Assembly: GCA_031411495.1 (NCBI GenBank)
Contig: JANOBD010000032.1
Location: 26,801 to 90,800 of the forward strand
DNA length: 64,000 nt
Source of the DNA: JANOBD01 sp031411495
GTDB taxonomy: Bacteria; Planctomycetota; Phycisphaerae; Tepidisphaerales; Tepidisphaeraceae
Direction: 5' to 3'
The notes under the pieces are model-generated. The model saw only the letters and a program-made list of their open reading frames with translations, did no database searches and was not told the DNA's origin. Shown here in pieces: positions 49,801 to 55,000 of this stretch. Position numbers and translations under genes: made by a program. Positions within the stretch are counted from its first letter, which is position 1, and each line of letters starts with the position of its first letter.

Positions 49801-50775
49801 GTAGCTGCCGGTCACGGCGCCGTCGCCGCGGACGGTGGCGGTGAGCGTGCTGTCGCCGCGCAGGAAGAAGCCGGCGGAGTCGACACCCAGCATCAGGCTG
49901 ACCGCCAGATCGACCGAATGGGTGATCGAGCCGGAGAGATTGAGCGCGGCCGAGAGCCCGCTGAGCAGCGGATTGGTGCCGTCGTCGAACTCGCGCGCGC
50001 CGACGAGTGCGTTGAAGTTCTTCACCAGTCGGACGGTGATGTCGGACTGGCCGGTTGTGCTCGGCAGGGTGATGAGCGAGAACCCGAGCGCGGCCAGGCG
50101 GGTCTGCAGCGTCGAGACGACGCCGCTGGGATTGGGGAAGCTCGGCGCGGTGTTGATCGTCGCGTTGACCAGCCCGGCGACATCCGAAAGCGCATCATCC
50201 ACGCCGGGCAGCGTCTTGCCGGCGATGGGCGAGAGGTTAAAGAGCCGCGCCCAGTCGTCGATCGCGCCGTTCATGGAATCGAGTCCGACGCTGAGCCGTG
50301 CCGCGTTGTTCGCCAGCGCGGGTCCGCCGATCACGGTCTGGCCGTTGTTGGGCGCGAGCAGCGAGAGATCGCCGAAATCGATCTTGTTGCTGGCGTCCAG
50401 GTCGCCTTGTGCCCAGCCGACGTTGATCTGGCCGAAGTTGGCCTGGATGCGTGCCGAATCGGTCGAGTCGACGTCTCCGTCGAGGTCGGTGTCGCCGATC
50501 TTCGTCCCGATGATCTGTTCGACGAGAAACTTCTCGTCGCTTCGGTTGACGAGCCCGTCGGAATTGAGGTCGAACGAAACGGCGTTCGTGCCCAGACGGA
50601 TTTGCGCCGCGAGCGCGTCGATGTCGGCGGCGGTGTAGAGCTGATCAGCGATAAAATCGCCGGTGAGCGCGAGCAGGCGGCGAAACTCCAGTCGTTCCGC
50701 GAAATAGGGCGCGGCATGGGTGGCGGCCCGCTGAAGCAGACGTCGAACGACGGGAGCGCGCTTTGAAATCGGCAT
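34801..50775 (-). CDS. giant exported multidomain protein (dockerin, S8/S53-like protease, EF-hand repeats, LamG, cohesin-like)
   Basis: 5324 residues from ATG 50775, with GGGATGG about 3 nt upstream; the frame is open to 50925 but the upstream ATG lacks support. N-terminus 'YFAERLEFRRLLA' resembles the planctomycete 'LExRxLL' surface motif. N-terminal dockerin-like loops occupy about residues 55-145. An S8/S53-like domain lies near 505-948, with Ser in 'GTSSTAPQAAAIAALL'. A long central section has repeated beta-rich modules ('DSAGFFLRG', 'DAQGFFLNR', 'DTAGGLFVDR'). EF-hand-like tandem repeats fall near 2888-3037. LamG-like domains are near 4040-4195 and 4365-4505, cadherin/Ig-like domains near 4665-4850, and a cohesin-like domain near 4888-5041 ('VGQSFFVEVWAQDL', 'LGVVQFTAASAGTM'). 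The C-terminal dockerin has 'VGFDDLLILAQNYN' and 'VDFDDLLLLAQKYG'. There is no PEP-CTERM tail. Probably a calcium-dependent surface or matrix scaffold. Confidence 0.93.
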   Translation of the reverse strand: MPISKRAPVVRRLLQRAATHAAPYFAERLEFRRLLALTGDFIADQLYTAADIDALAAQIRLGTNAVSFDLNSDGLVNRSDEKFLVEQIIGTKIGDTDLDGDVDSTDSARIQANFGQINVGWAQGDLDASNKIDFGDLSLLAPNNGQTVIGGPALANNAARLSVGLDSMNGAIDDWARLFNLSPIAGKTLPGVDDALSDVAGLVNATINTAPSFPNPSGVVSTLQTRLAALGFSLITLPSTTGQSDITVRLVKNFNALVGAREFDDGTNPLLSGLSAALNLSGSITHSVDLAVSLMLGVDSAGFFLRGDSTLTATVRGDGAVTGSYALPILSLGLNLTGTLDADFNIAFTAGTPTSKIRTAQLVSNAWTRTQSGQGIVDLNLTLTRNGTPTTLAFGGNWSIPVTSAGIGAITGGVVAPAVDDFVEAVLPMISDGANHYLTDALSNQFDATSFPMITGQIAVDNRFGSTRATDDRTLFDALLGTTRATLDFTDVDENQGANKTDANRYLHVVDLRKATNLDGTGQKIGVISNGVHNIAQAIAVGNQNLPAYLLGTDGNGHAFINPEMLDVDAGGKPLAEGIAMMEIIHDMAPGATLYFSGTRMVDPAGRSAEEEFLEAVDYLINAGCNIIVDDMQYLNEPRLRDGSLAVAVQARIDAQAAAGRDFLFVTAAGNHDQLIHNDTYNAIEGVDVDPDPAVTDLRRLHQFQAPGQLDATSVLISPNRDASTSSIDLEWDRDLTGGGQMRLLLIDDGTGEVFLESEPVAGLTRRQRLFVPEPKITANLVAKAGYSGRWRIAIESTAPISQFTHFSLLFSDSSFDVPDSWKRNSHVLGAYGKPSGGAYSHPALNSVLSVGAADEPSLPGLSPYQIAAYSVRGPSIVNFESRQIPHLVGIDGNDVSGVGPFDKTFDGTSSTAPQAAAIAALLKQGFPGVDFDQIKQAMMLSATSIAGGTGGVWNPNSGFGLMNAFAAAQRLAGGTKGSPFTPGTSSTRVPRVGPRGLALAQARGLTVVDGVSASEVLSLIGGTLPSTDLFVLRFNPDLPVISGHAQFNPAGVGSLGVSSTFGGTVQVGFDPAIDMTFGLDAQGFFLNRTSSVGGTLSINGNVFGRIGGVAVEAAPSVSLPITVGYSSVSANAKLRIGEVLNVANLAVSIGTITANLQVDLLLGQLDYVDNNPTVPNGPHGGDPFTVRATAALTASQQSPSNPWAYTFSFSPIHIANPNFNGGTYTFANFLTNLYRYGQDQLAGSGYLGQLLDALDQVVQPLSNQFKIGDEINEDLIQLVLNASSVQLIAPTSDVQFFNGLETWLQSGGTTNFEIIKARATITNLDLVELLTVGGELGAILRNGNQPINLSNALLSGSMTFGIDTAGGLFVDRGGGTNLSVGIQVDANLSSQKLLGPVGDLLALDAGSHLTTTTTAHVVLNGTGKLRLPDLVRPISNVGTSVDNVIATLTIPGADLLPRTGSTGFNGRVEGIVGTAVFNGSGLDQLTLNATSTRFNLFNDELRLQSGAVTISWDPQGTSAQTLLSIPSITATFPKRPTMPTGTLSNLQMTGNAITLGSLSITGSDFVLGPTGAPILDVRGPSFTLSNVSIGIGIGAVTAVGKVGVSASSLALFPIVATPALDGLVTVTNPTLTLDSNGLRFTATNATASIGALGTITAQAAGTSLITFNPDATGSQEIAALPTITATLTALPIDGRIPTLTVIDLRLKANQTWSIGGATINFLSRVGEPTFSLAEFIPFRLDSIGINFQGAPGAQRLDLFDLTINGQIDIARLSTMFGFTPIIEIQTSSGTTTHSGASNGALSLRIAPASIASKHYGIVGLQRVRVGFTDLNVSLFKMQGELLLQNFNSNGVPTGISGSLGFQTAAGSVKPITAADADAFDDGRGSTQNNGNSFGVENASLSFVGTINTASSANAVVSLAVDTDVGVRFKLADFFELYGVRFGMDFGFTIPTGSSAFSPSVNIGLRSMGLRKVRANLGPAGDPLVQFTGGSAGADFISLNFTGAGDIAAFGPLSVTLPGLGGLGGTVTDLRILHSGFPNLVPSPQAPSAQFVFTPGNIASFFDFDPDGPGPQQGNAEKLFSWIPLRVDALGFQLQPAMFTFDGSGNITGVNDLAAFDFIFSGGLKDSIVVNGATIPFPIHGQVDSLKLDIAAMRDLLLNPTSGKNPFKDISGVSIGIDPFAFAPDSPFKIKGNLGFGQLDTDNNGTKETIFIRVGGEFKYADFGGGAELIISNRGPLLAKVNVPLAIPLGPTGLMVSGVSGGVAFGIDTFFTPSDPMELVRNPVFTRAFDVSDAGIKAALAALPPGQLTWSRGLTVQLAGQISTVVPGVIGGNVSLLANVSATAAGTEAFLFGSGNITTWGMPLGAAGILVSLGDPLNPRYQMAMEAPAVGNPLGFILPSRGEFAYDLNPKGVLEAPITVLDSFINTMATAELNTLAARLEQDRVKNLPTTVLPLNGSLDFSSRLKELTRFVLDVNGDGTVSAAEFAAPITGTLLKNRIRSLLPDNFGQLPTGNALKSAANIATAFINDYVNLILGPQSNPTAALTSFLTNLSNSVGTAIQTGWAGFDPTLTVQGVIQPTIFGFPMGNPSQEATVSINKAGVSFHIGGSLTKMAKDILSQSTFGAGGPLLTLMTLGLEDNLSFGFRLDLSPIGNLITQGLATGRDTSTGGTFLSLLSNAINPFANWEVDIGGGISWMGFQLAQVDGLVFGADLPRAGWDPNLPVSATNHPDPKAGSLFEQLVRYHNRSLNAADLTAANDDSTHIPIYGTAPESQPYLDPRWTGMLREGGILLSARLFLPSLLTDPLAVFNSIKWNQIPAINGSNIPQTADLFIKWLDDTIRTITADDEFARLQMFLPSPARLFDLSTYQSTKPWLGNYSGDQSITKVNGTYAQETFTDSNGNGRYDFGEPFVDLPNGTYDLGETFNDLGNGRWDNAEPFDDLNANGVRDTNEKFTDLNRNGAWDLAEAKVVNPTTGVITSFTDRGNGKWDDAETFTDANNDGIYQLGERFDDFNNNGVRDVAETFVDAGNGTYDGASGTSPTRLPRKSQSGIDAVIGQIVGSAFVDGYLDLELLGFTLGRASLSIDTRGLKLDAEAPWLGLSVSTIVRNSSVDLQDLVNTFTSSPLLNVALNNLPGLQTALSAPWMPDIDLPIPVAALEALFGSTQIASFIQQNLGIPARILNGFGTANAAIGIYTPGFAAPGSVPADETVKVNGGLFAQVNANINGVLEGVVGKLAIELPSTRQLLQSPTMLLPDFVLSATATRFAAGLGDLSLIKIRGAGGSGNFGITLQRSGALTNLTAGGQILFLPDTANSAAAILTASTNLNVDTNPTNGGIFGRMEVTTSAPINLPPFFKFSSQASTSQAPRFALNVNTTSVPKPIALPGFNNNLPRTLNPGTLDVSASGQVSVGNIFFIGGTFDLSIDAVNASFRADATGLNVRVTAGSAAGAPDLYSVTADLGLLMSRTGVALRGSVASSLATPVGPTGIGFGTASNLLIELNSYSTSKTVGGGTIAGNTKQLSFGSSIVLGMFALSGQFTIKTTNDTTTTLVVSAAGQNIPVLGTFTANGSMTVAAGGIEASLALTRASNDSAFGLSGTFSFFIDTLDDPISPGIDPDVFKINATGTSFTVLGIALPIPNIRITGNTTTGLFTLEVDAAGTTPGSAANILPFASVPTASFPSISFNYRLLIDSAGQFRIDGGTNGSYATATFAGWGIGDANIARLSLNSVGLQVVRQAGSSVIRGRLKGNGSLLLPVIGQSYSLNSWLSFGDDFNFAAEATGINGTTGNFSVYVDLERDIFSQLFDGSIWSRSNIAQSWAEMTALDSGTQQPDPKRLDISSGFVGGGTWTNDSPDLGKYAFVAGQQQIDIPEQNDSLTLRATGLTTGQSITVSYAITFPASALINQANRADLASSLTGSFVLTSATPTRSFSTILNDRYFEFNEDALITFTYSVSGFTLSSLIRPTSSIDYTIINSDPELDRSLAYWEFDTGTNATGGFTKTPTFVGSPDIEVSDWKHASENAFTPTPGTPGAPGGPRALDFESTDTDYVDFGTTGITYSAADTMTVEAWIRIESFNTNQFNTVLAIGPMSLFVSGTGTSGDVGVQVTPSSGATVTQFIGVISTGTWTHVAATFSLGALRGYINGTQTLSTTLASTALSSRSNVIFGSSSATAAASNFFDGQIDEIRAWNIVRTSSQINSARTQAINPFTTGLIGYWQFDQNSDVEALYDVHGSYAPGIPGDGELNQPVLTTLVPTLTYVANAPVAAGGVNGGLPQIQPETVPPGANTDAATNLRWGSNGNRTRLYFPFDQTGSTVRDDSPFGVDGALNSPPADQSQYIGGIHGKALKFQPAPNREKNWFNPMSVPLNSKSALQDADDIAINFWAKSADFSPATAADETVFFAYHRGGGLTLTVSTDEAVGGLVVEYSVGGNIEYTVPLSDLANNSWHHFFIEIDGGTGALGTLRVWVDGSIRSDSGIVPTDPAFASVSQITLGGYFIDASGNPHNVVDGAMDDFAILQGTRQGSSEFNTADVLNMMDYGVGWAMQPLNGYQFKVNFTPTANANERLRIDALRFFDFADSTGPTEWLLTVTDASNVNTLYARIHGTTTVGEWGGQYAELRNHVFSLRGPLLFTLYGIGGTSGNWRIENVNLEGVVLNANQSPPIQANNDTVIARGNGNTTLDVLANDTVNGTTVIDPNSILLGLPDGVTAAVVSGNIRFTVDSLFGGEFDLPYLIRDASGNESGATIHVRVPDPPSTKSEKSNFTPGQTKLIPVMINDHDGAGGGLTLSIVTTGGVPVIPANVGTLTVQGNQLRFVASATAPLGTYSFAYKITDIYGREAIETNSDINIVAALQAPQTLPVQQVDADAGIALPDSPRLARASGDAIRISARPVIVATPSATNSTSLPTALATIAVGQSFFVEVWAQDLIDHVGISGGSIDLNYSTAFADATAMNRPEFSFAPVGSINDVAGLVDDFGGGTLSGGLGISPSFTRLGVVQFTAASAGTMNVSLAPGAFEFALFGVGDVPFTDVTLANTASLAITGSAAFPAPALSSGQDTGVSSSDNITRLNRPLFAGTAGTSGQTLQLIANGNVVGTTTVGAGGAYSVQPTAALTDGLYSFAVRIGTATGAPLSVTIDTVAPTASTPFWNVNLSPHQVGLTFSEVLGGTFTLADLTLQNLTTAASVAAASMSLPGSISTAYTLSFPGLANARLSDGRYLLSVPSAGVTDVAGNALAAAVAFNFVYLTGDATNDGIVGFDDLLILAQNYNQTGKSFAQGNFNYSADGKVDFDDLLLLAQKYGTTLLGSGIGSTREDRDKPTDVLDAL
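41665..42110 (-). repeat. tandem EF-hand-like coding repeats in the giant gene
   Basis: About eight or nine units of the form (F/E)xDxNxNGxxDxxEx(F), for example 'DSNGNGRYDFGEPF', 'DLNANGVRDTNEKF', 'DLNRNGAWDLAEA' and 'DANNDGIYQLGERF'. Asp/Asn/Gly spacing matches calcium-binding loops of EF-hand or dockerin type, packed without the usual helices. Confidence 0.85.
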
Positions 50776-51027
50776 GGTCCATCCCGGCTGAATGTGATGC
50801 GATGCGCAACGAAGTGCCCGATCAGGCCCTGAGCAAACGTTCGTCATGATGACAAACACAGTTGGCTCCCGCACTTTATTTCCGCGAAATCGGACTCGCC
50901 GACGCGCGAAAAGCCTCTGCGGCAAAGCGGGAAGTCATCAACTGGATAAAGTGCCGCTGGGCGAGAGCGCCGGCCAGAAAAATGATCGGCCGGCGAATCG
51001 TGGTTTCCGGGGCGGACCGGAATGGCG

Positions 51028-53382
51028 TCAGGGTTGAGATGCCGCCGGGCGCGTCGCCGGCGCGATGCCGTTTTCGGAACGCAACGCGTTTGCTTCATCG
51101 GCTCGACCGGTCTTGTCGAGCAGTTCGCCAAGGGCGCTCGCGGTTCGTATCGTCGATTCGGCACGAAGGCCGAACTTGGTTTTGCGGATCTCGTACGCCT
51201 CACGCAGGAGATTCTCCGCCTCTTCCAGCTTCCCCTGTTTGGCGAGAAACCGGCCGAGGTTCTGCAGCGTGACCGCGATGTCGGGATGTCCCGCGGGCAG
51301 TCCGCCGCGCCGAATCGCGAGCGACTCTCGCAGCAGCCTTTCGGTTTCGTCGAGCTTTCCCTGCGCCTGCATCGCGGCAGCCAGGTTGTTGAGGCTCTGG
51401 CCGATCATCGGATGGTCGGGTCGAAGCGCCGATCGGCGCAACTCGAGCGCCTCCTTTAGCAACGTTGCCGCCTCTTCGATCTTTCTTTGCTGAAACTTCA
51501 GCGAGGCGAGGTTGTTGATCGTCTCGGCTGCGCGAAGCGGGTTGTTCGCCGCCCGGCGAATCGCCAATGCCTGTCCATACAGCCGTTCGGCTTCATCGAG
51601 CCGATCGGTGTCCTGCGCGACCGAGGCGAGATTGTTGAACGAGGTCGCGATGGCCGGATCGTTCGGCTCGAGAACTCGCAGCCGAATCTGCAGCGCACGG
51701 CGGTAGCTCTCCTCGGCCTCGGGCAGCTTCTCCTGCAATTTGTAGTTCAACCCCAACCCGTTGAAGCTTTCCGCGAGCATGCGATCGTTCGTCGGCTGGG
51801 TCGTGGTGAAGAGCGCGATCGACTTTTCAAAGTTGCGTTTCGCTTCGTCGTAATCGCCGAGCGCGCGGAGGGTGGTGCCGATCTGATAGCGAATGGACGC
51901 TTCGACGAGAGGCTGATCGCGAAGCGGGTTGTCGTCGAGCTGTTGAATGGCCGCGCGGATCGCCTGCAACACCGTCACCTTGTCGCCAAAGGATTGCTCG
52001 GGGTCGGCTGCGGACAGCATATCGAGCTGGAACTGGCTGACGGCCTCCGCCACCGCCGCCTGCTGGGTGGCGACGCGTCTCTGCTCTTCCGCCTGCTTGA
52101 GGGCGGCGAGTGTTTTCTGTCTCTCGCGGTTGATGTCGCGAATGTAGAGAAGGGTTCCGGCCACCAGCAGCGCGGCCAGGGCGATCGATGCGTAAACGGC
52201 CGTACGATAGCGCCGGACAAACTTGCCGACGCGGTAAACGCGGCTCGGCGGCGCGGCCTGGATCACTTCGCCGGCGAGATGGCGCTGAACATCGTCCGCG
52301 AGCGCGCCGGCCGAGTCGTAGCGGCGGCGGCGGTCCTTCTCCAGGCACTTCATCGCGATCCAGTCGAGCTCGCCACGGATCGCCCGCTTCAGTGAGGAGG
52401 GGTCGGCCGACCGATCCGCCGATACGGCCAGCAGGTTCGCAGATTCCTGGCGCAGCCGCGTGCTGGGCGTCTTGAGTTCGGTGTCGAGGATTGCCCGCTG
52501 CATCTCCTGGCGGGTGCTGGTGCGGTGGTGCAGCTCGATGGGTGCGAAACCGGTCAGCAGTTCGTACAGCAACACGCCGAGGCTGTAGACGTCGGTGCGC
52601 GTGTCGATGTCTGCGCCGCCCTGGGCCTGCTCGGGGCTCATGTACTGCGGCGTGCCGATCATCTGCCGCTCGGCCGTGATCGTTGTCGGTTGAGGTGCAT
52701 CACTCGAGACGGCCTTGGCAATGCCGAAATCGATGATCTTGGGCTGCGGCTTCCCGTCAGACTCCGTGACGAGGATATTCGACGGCTTGAGATCGCGGTG
52801 AATGATCCCTTTCTGGTGGGCGTGCTGCACGGCACGGGCGATCTCCGCGAACAGCGCGAGACGATTGCGCAGCGCGATCCGCCGGCGATTGCAGTATCCC
52901 AGGATCGGCTCGCCGCGGACCAGTTCCATCACGAAATAAGGCCTGCCGGACTCGGTGGCGCCGGCATCGTAGACGCGGGCGATATTGGGATGATCCATCC
53001 GCGCGAGCGACTGCCGCTCCTGCTCGAAGCGGGCGATCACCTGGCGCGTGTCCATGCCCGGCTTGATCAGCTTGATGGCGACCTGCCGGACGATCGGCTG
53101 GGTCTGCTGGGCCGACCAGACCGTGCCGAAACCGCCTTCGCCGATGCGCTCAACGAGGCGGTAGGCGCCGATCATCGTGCCAGCGCGTTCGAGGCCCCGC
53201 GACGGCTCAGGCGGAGCCGATTCGTCGTGCGCGTCCATCGCGGCAAGCAGCGAAGTGACTTCGGAAAGCAGTTCGGCGTCTCCGGCAGACTCGCGCGCGA
53301 CAAACGCGGCGCGCTCCTCCCCCGGCATTTCACACGCCGAGAGGAAGATCGCCTTCGCTCGTTCCCACTTCTCTTGCGTCAT
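51028..53382 (-). CDS. membrane Ser/Thr protein kinase with TPR repeats
   Basis: 784 residues. N-terminal ~70 residues precede the kinase domain (about 73-350): 'GEGGFGTVWSAQ', 'VAIKLIKPG', 'IIHRDLKPSNILV', 'IIDFGIAKA' and 'YMSPEQAQGG'. Membrane helix near 393-412 ('AVYASIALAALLVAGTLLYI'). The C-terminal half carries TPR-like helical pairs ('EAEESYRRALQIRLRVLEPN', 'TERLLRESLAIRRGGLPAGH') and an 'APATRPAASQP' tail. Same architecture as the kinase at 27883; the two probably arose by duplication. It follows the sigma-factor gene by 6 nt (stop 53389, start 53382), so they are co-transcribed. Confidence 0.93.
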   Translation of the reverse strand: MTQEKWERAKAIFLSACEMPGEERAAFVARESAGDAELLSEVTSLLAAMDAHDESAPPEPSRGLERAGTMIGAYRLVERIGEGGFGTVWSAQQTQPIVRQVAIKLIKPGMDTRQVIARFEQERQSLARMDHPNIARVYDAGATESGRPYFVMELVRGEPILGYCNRRRIALRNRLALFAEIARAVQHAHQKGIIHRDLKPSNILVTESDGKPQPKIIDFGIAKAVSSDAPQPTTITAERQMIGTPQYMSPEQAQGGADIDTRTDVYSLGVLLYELLTGFAPIELHHRTSTRQEMQRAILDTELKTPSTRLRQESANLLAVSADRSADPSSLKRAIRGELDWIAMKCLEKDRRRRYDSAGALADDVQRHLAGEVIQAAPPSRVYRVGKFVRRYRTAVYASIALAALLVAGTLLYIRDINRERQKTLAALKQAEEQRRVATQQAAVAEAVSQFQLDMLSAADPEQSFGDKVTVLQAIRAAIQQLDDNPLRDQPLVEASIRYQIGTTLRALGDYDEAKRNFEKSIALFTTTQPTNDRMLAESFNGLGLNYKLQEKLPEAEESYRRALQIRLRVLEPNDPAIATSFNNLASVAQDTDRLDEAERLYGQALAIRRAANNPLRAAETINNLASLKFQQRKIEEAATLLKEALELRRSALRPDHPMIGQSLNNLAAAMQAQGKLDETERLLRESLAIRRGGLPAGHPDIAVTLQNLGRFLAKQGKLEEAENLLREAYEIRKTKFGLRAESTIRTASALGELLDKTGRADEANALRSENGIAPATRPAASQP

Positions 53383-53388
53383 CGAATC

Positions 53389-53940
53389 TCACTCGCCGAA
53401 CGCATCAAACTGCGACCCCAGCTCCCGCGCCAGCCACGCCTGTGCCAGTTTCCATTCCCGCCGGATGGTCCGCTCCGAACTCCCCAACGCCTCGGCGATC
53501 TGCTCATTCGTGAGCCCCGCGAAAAACCTCAGCTTGACGATCTTCGCCAGGCCCGCATCGCGCGCTTCGAGCCGCGTGAGCGCCTCATCAACCGCGTGGA
53601 TGTCCTCCCGATCGGACTCGGCGGCGGCATCCACCAATGACAGCGGCACGCGCTTCCGCCCGCCGCCGCGTTTCTGTCGACCGCGATTGCGCGCATGTTC
53701 AAGCAATATGTGCCGCATCGTCTCGGCGGCGGCCGAAAAAAAGTGGGCGCGGTTCTCGTAGCGGACATCCGCCCCGGCAAACAGGCGGAGATAGACCTCG
53801 TTGACCAGTGCCGTCGGCTGGAGCGTGTGGTCGACTCGCTCGCTGCGCAATCGATTGCGTGCGATGGCCCGCAGTTCATCGAAGGCAGAGGCCAGCAGCG
53901 GGGCGATCGCGCCGGGATCGTCCGCGGCCTGCTTGAGCAA
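53389..53940 (-). CDS. ECF-type RNA polymerase sigma factor
   Basis: 183 residues. Region 2: 'DELRAIARNRLRSERVDHTL' with 'PTALVNEVYLRLFAGADVRY' and 'RAHFFSAAAETMRHILLEHA', the recognisable planctomycete ECF pattern; a basic linker; region 4 'KIVKLRFFAGLTNEQIAEAL' with an HTH 'GSSERTIRREWKLAQAWL'. The only sensible start is TTG 53940: no ATG or GTG lies in frame before the upstream stop at 53980-53982. First gene of the operon with the downstream TPR kinase (gap 6 nt). Its promoter probably lies over the shared -10 at 53994. Confidence 0.88.
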   Translation of the reverse strand: MLKQAADDPGAIAPLLASAFDELRAIARNRLRSERVDHTLQPTALVNEVYLRLFAGADVRYENRAHFFSAAAETMRHILLEHARNRGRQKRGGGRKRVPLSLVDAAAESDREDIHAVDEALTRLEARDAGLAKIVKLRFFAGLTNEQIAEALGSSERTIRREWKLAQAWLARELGSQFDAFGE

Positions 53941-53993
53941 TCGGTTGAACGGGTCGTCGCCGGCGATGGTGGGCCTTCGTTAAGCCGGGCGAA

Positions 53994-54000
53994 GTATAAT
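53994..54000. promoter_or_regulatory. shared bidirectional -10 element
   Basis: The sequence AGTATAAT reads TATAAT on the plus strand (53995-54000) and TATACT on the minus strand (53999-53994). It sits between the divergent sigma factor (start 53940) and carboxypeptidase (start 54057), so two -10 boxes overlap almost completely. Confidence 0.55.
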
Positions 54001-54020
54001 CGAATCCGCCGATACCGTGT

Positions 54021-54050
54021 TTGAGCGAATCGGCGGTTTCCAATTACCAT
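54021..54050 (+). promoter_or_regulatory. second candidate promoter, leaderless, for carboxypeptidase
   Basis: TTGAGC (54021-54026), 18 nt, TACCAT (54045-54050), 6 nt, ATG 54057. This is an alternative to the TATAAT at 53995 and fits the leaderless pattern of other genes here. Confidence 0.45.
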
Positions 54051-54056
54051 ACGTCG

Positions 54057-54914
54057 ATGGAACAGCCGACAAGGACGAACCGCCGCCGCACGGATGCGGC
54101 CAGACGCAAATGGAGCCGATTGATGCTCGTCGCAGCGATATTTGCGGCGGGTTGCCAGAGCCACTCGACAGCCCGTTCGGAAGCACTCCCCGCCGCCACC
54201 ATGACCAACGATCCCTCGCAGCCCCAAGCGTCCACTCCGCTCAATTCTCGCCAGGCCGAAACGATCGGCACTTCCGTCAATGGTGAGCCGATCGTGATGT
54301 GCCGGTACGTATCCGATCAGCCCGACGCGCCAAACGTCCTCATCTTCGCCGGCATTCACGGCAGCGAGGGAACGACGGTAACGGTGACCCGCAAGTTCCT
54401 CGACGAGCTTGACGCCATTCCACGCCCGCTGGCTGTGAATCTTTACATCATCCCCGTCGCCAACCCGGACGGATACGCGGCCAAGACCCGCGTGAACACG
54501 AACAAGGTCGACCTGAACCGGAACTTCCCGGCAAAGAACTTCTCGACCTCGCAGCGCAAGACGCGCTACTGGAACGGCACGCAGCCGCTCACCGAACCGG
54601 AGAGCCGCGCGCTCCACGATCTGGTACTCCGTCTCAAGCCGGCCCGCATCCTGGCGATGCATGCCATCAAGGCCGGCCAGCACGGCAACAATTTCGACGG
54701 GCCGGCGCAGGCGCTGGCGGAATTGATGGCGTCGAAGAACGGCTACAACGTTCTCCCGACGATGGGATACGACACGCCCGGCAGTTTTGGTTCGTGGGCC
54801 GGCATCGACCTGTGCATCCCGACGATCACGCTCGAACTCCCGTCGAATGTAAATGGTGAAGCGGCATGGAAGCAGAACCGCGAGGCGCTGTGGGCGTTCG
54901 TGCACGGGGAGTAG
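54057..54914 (+). CDS. M14-family zinc carboxypeptidase-like lipoprotein (MpaA-like)
   Basis: 285 residues. The N-terminus has a basic stretch then a hydrophobic segment ending in lipobox 'FAAGC' (Cys near residue 33). Start ATG 54057; a TTG at 54021 is possible. The catalytic domain starts with 'VLIFAGIHGSEG' (His and Glu of zinc), continues with 'DLNRNFP' (substrate Arg/Asn) and 'ILAMHAIKAGQ' (third zinc ligand candidate His), and ends with 'ITLELPSNVNG' (catalytic Glu). That is the MpaA/murein-peptide amidase pattern, so it likely trims gamma-glutamyl or peptidoglycan peptides in the envelope. Divergent from the sigma/kinase operon and followed by lemA. Confidence 0.83.
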   Translation: MEQPTRTNRRRTDAARRKWSRLMLVAAIFAAGCQSHSTARSEALPAATMTNDPSQPQASTPLNSRQAETIGTSVNGEPIVMCRYVSDQPDAPNVLIFAGIHGSEGTTVTVTRKFLDELDAIPRPLAVNLYIIPVANPDGYAAKTRVNTNKVDLNRNFPAKNFSTSQRKTRYWNGTQPLTEPESRALHDLVLRLKPARILAMHAIKAGQHGNNFDGPAQALAELMASKNGYNVLPTMGYDTPGSFGSWAGIDLCIPTITLELPSNVNGEAAWKQNREALWAFVHGE

Positions 54915-54963
54915 GTGCTGCGCGGCAATTACAAACTGGCGCGTGACTCTTCCTCACTCGCGG

Positions 54964-54993
54964 TTGCGCGCTCCGCCCGATGATCCGTACAAT
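54964..54993 (+). promoter_or_regulatory. candidate leaderless promoter of lemA
   Basis: TTGCGC (54964-54969), 18 nt, TACAAT (54988-54993), 7 nt, ATG 55001. The ATG lies exactly where transcription should start, and no Shine-Dalgarno precedes it. Confidence 0.6.
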
Positions 54994-55000
54994 GCCGGCC

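Noticed and set aside
50842..50856. GTCATGATGAC palindrome upstream of the giant gene
   Set aside because: 11-bp palindrome could be an operator, but single occurrence and no supporting promoter; left out of the feature list.
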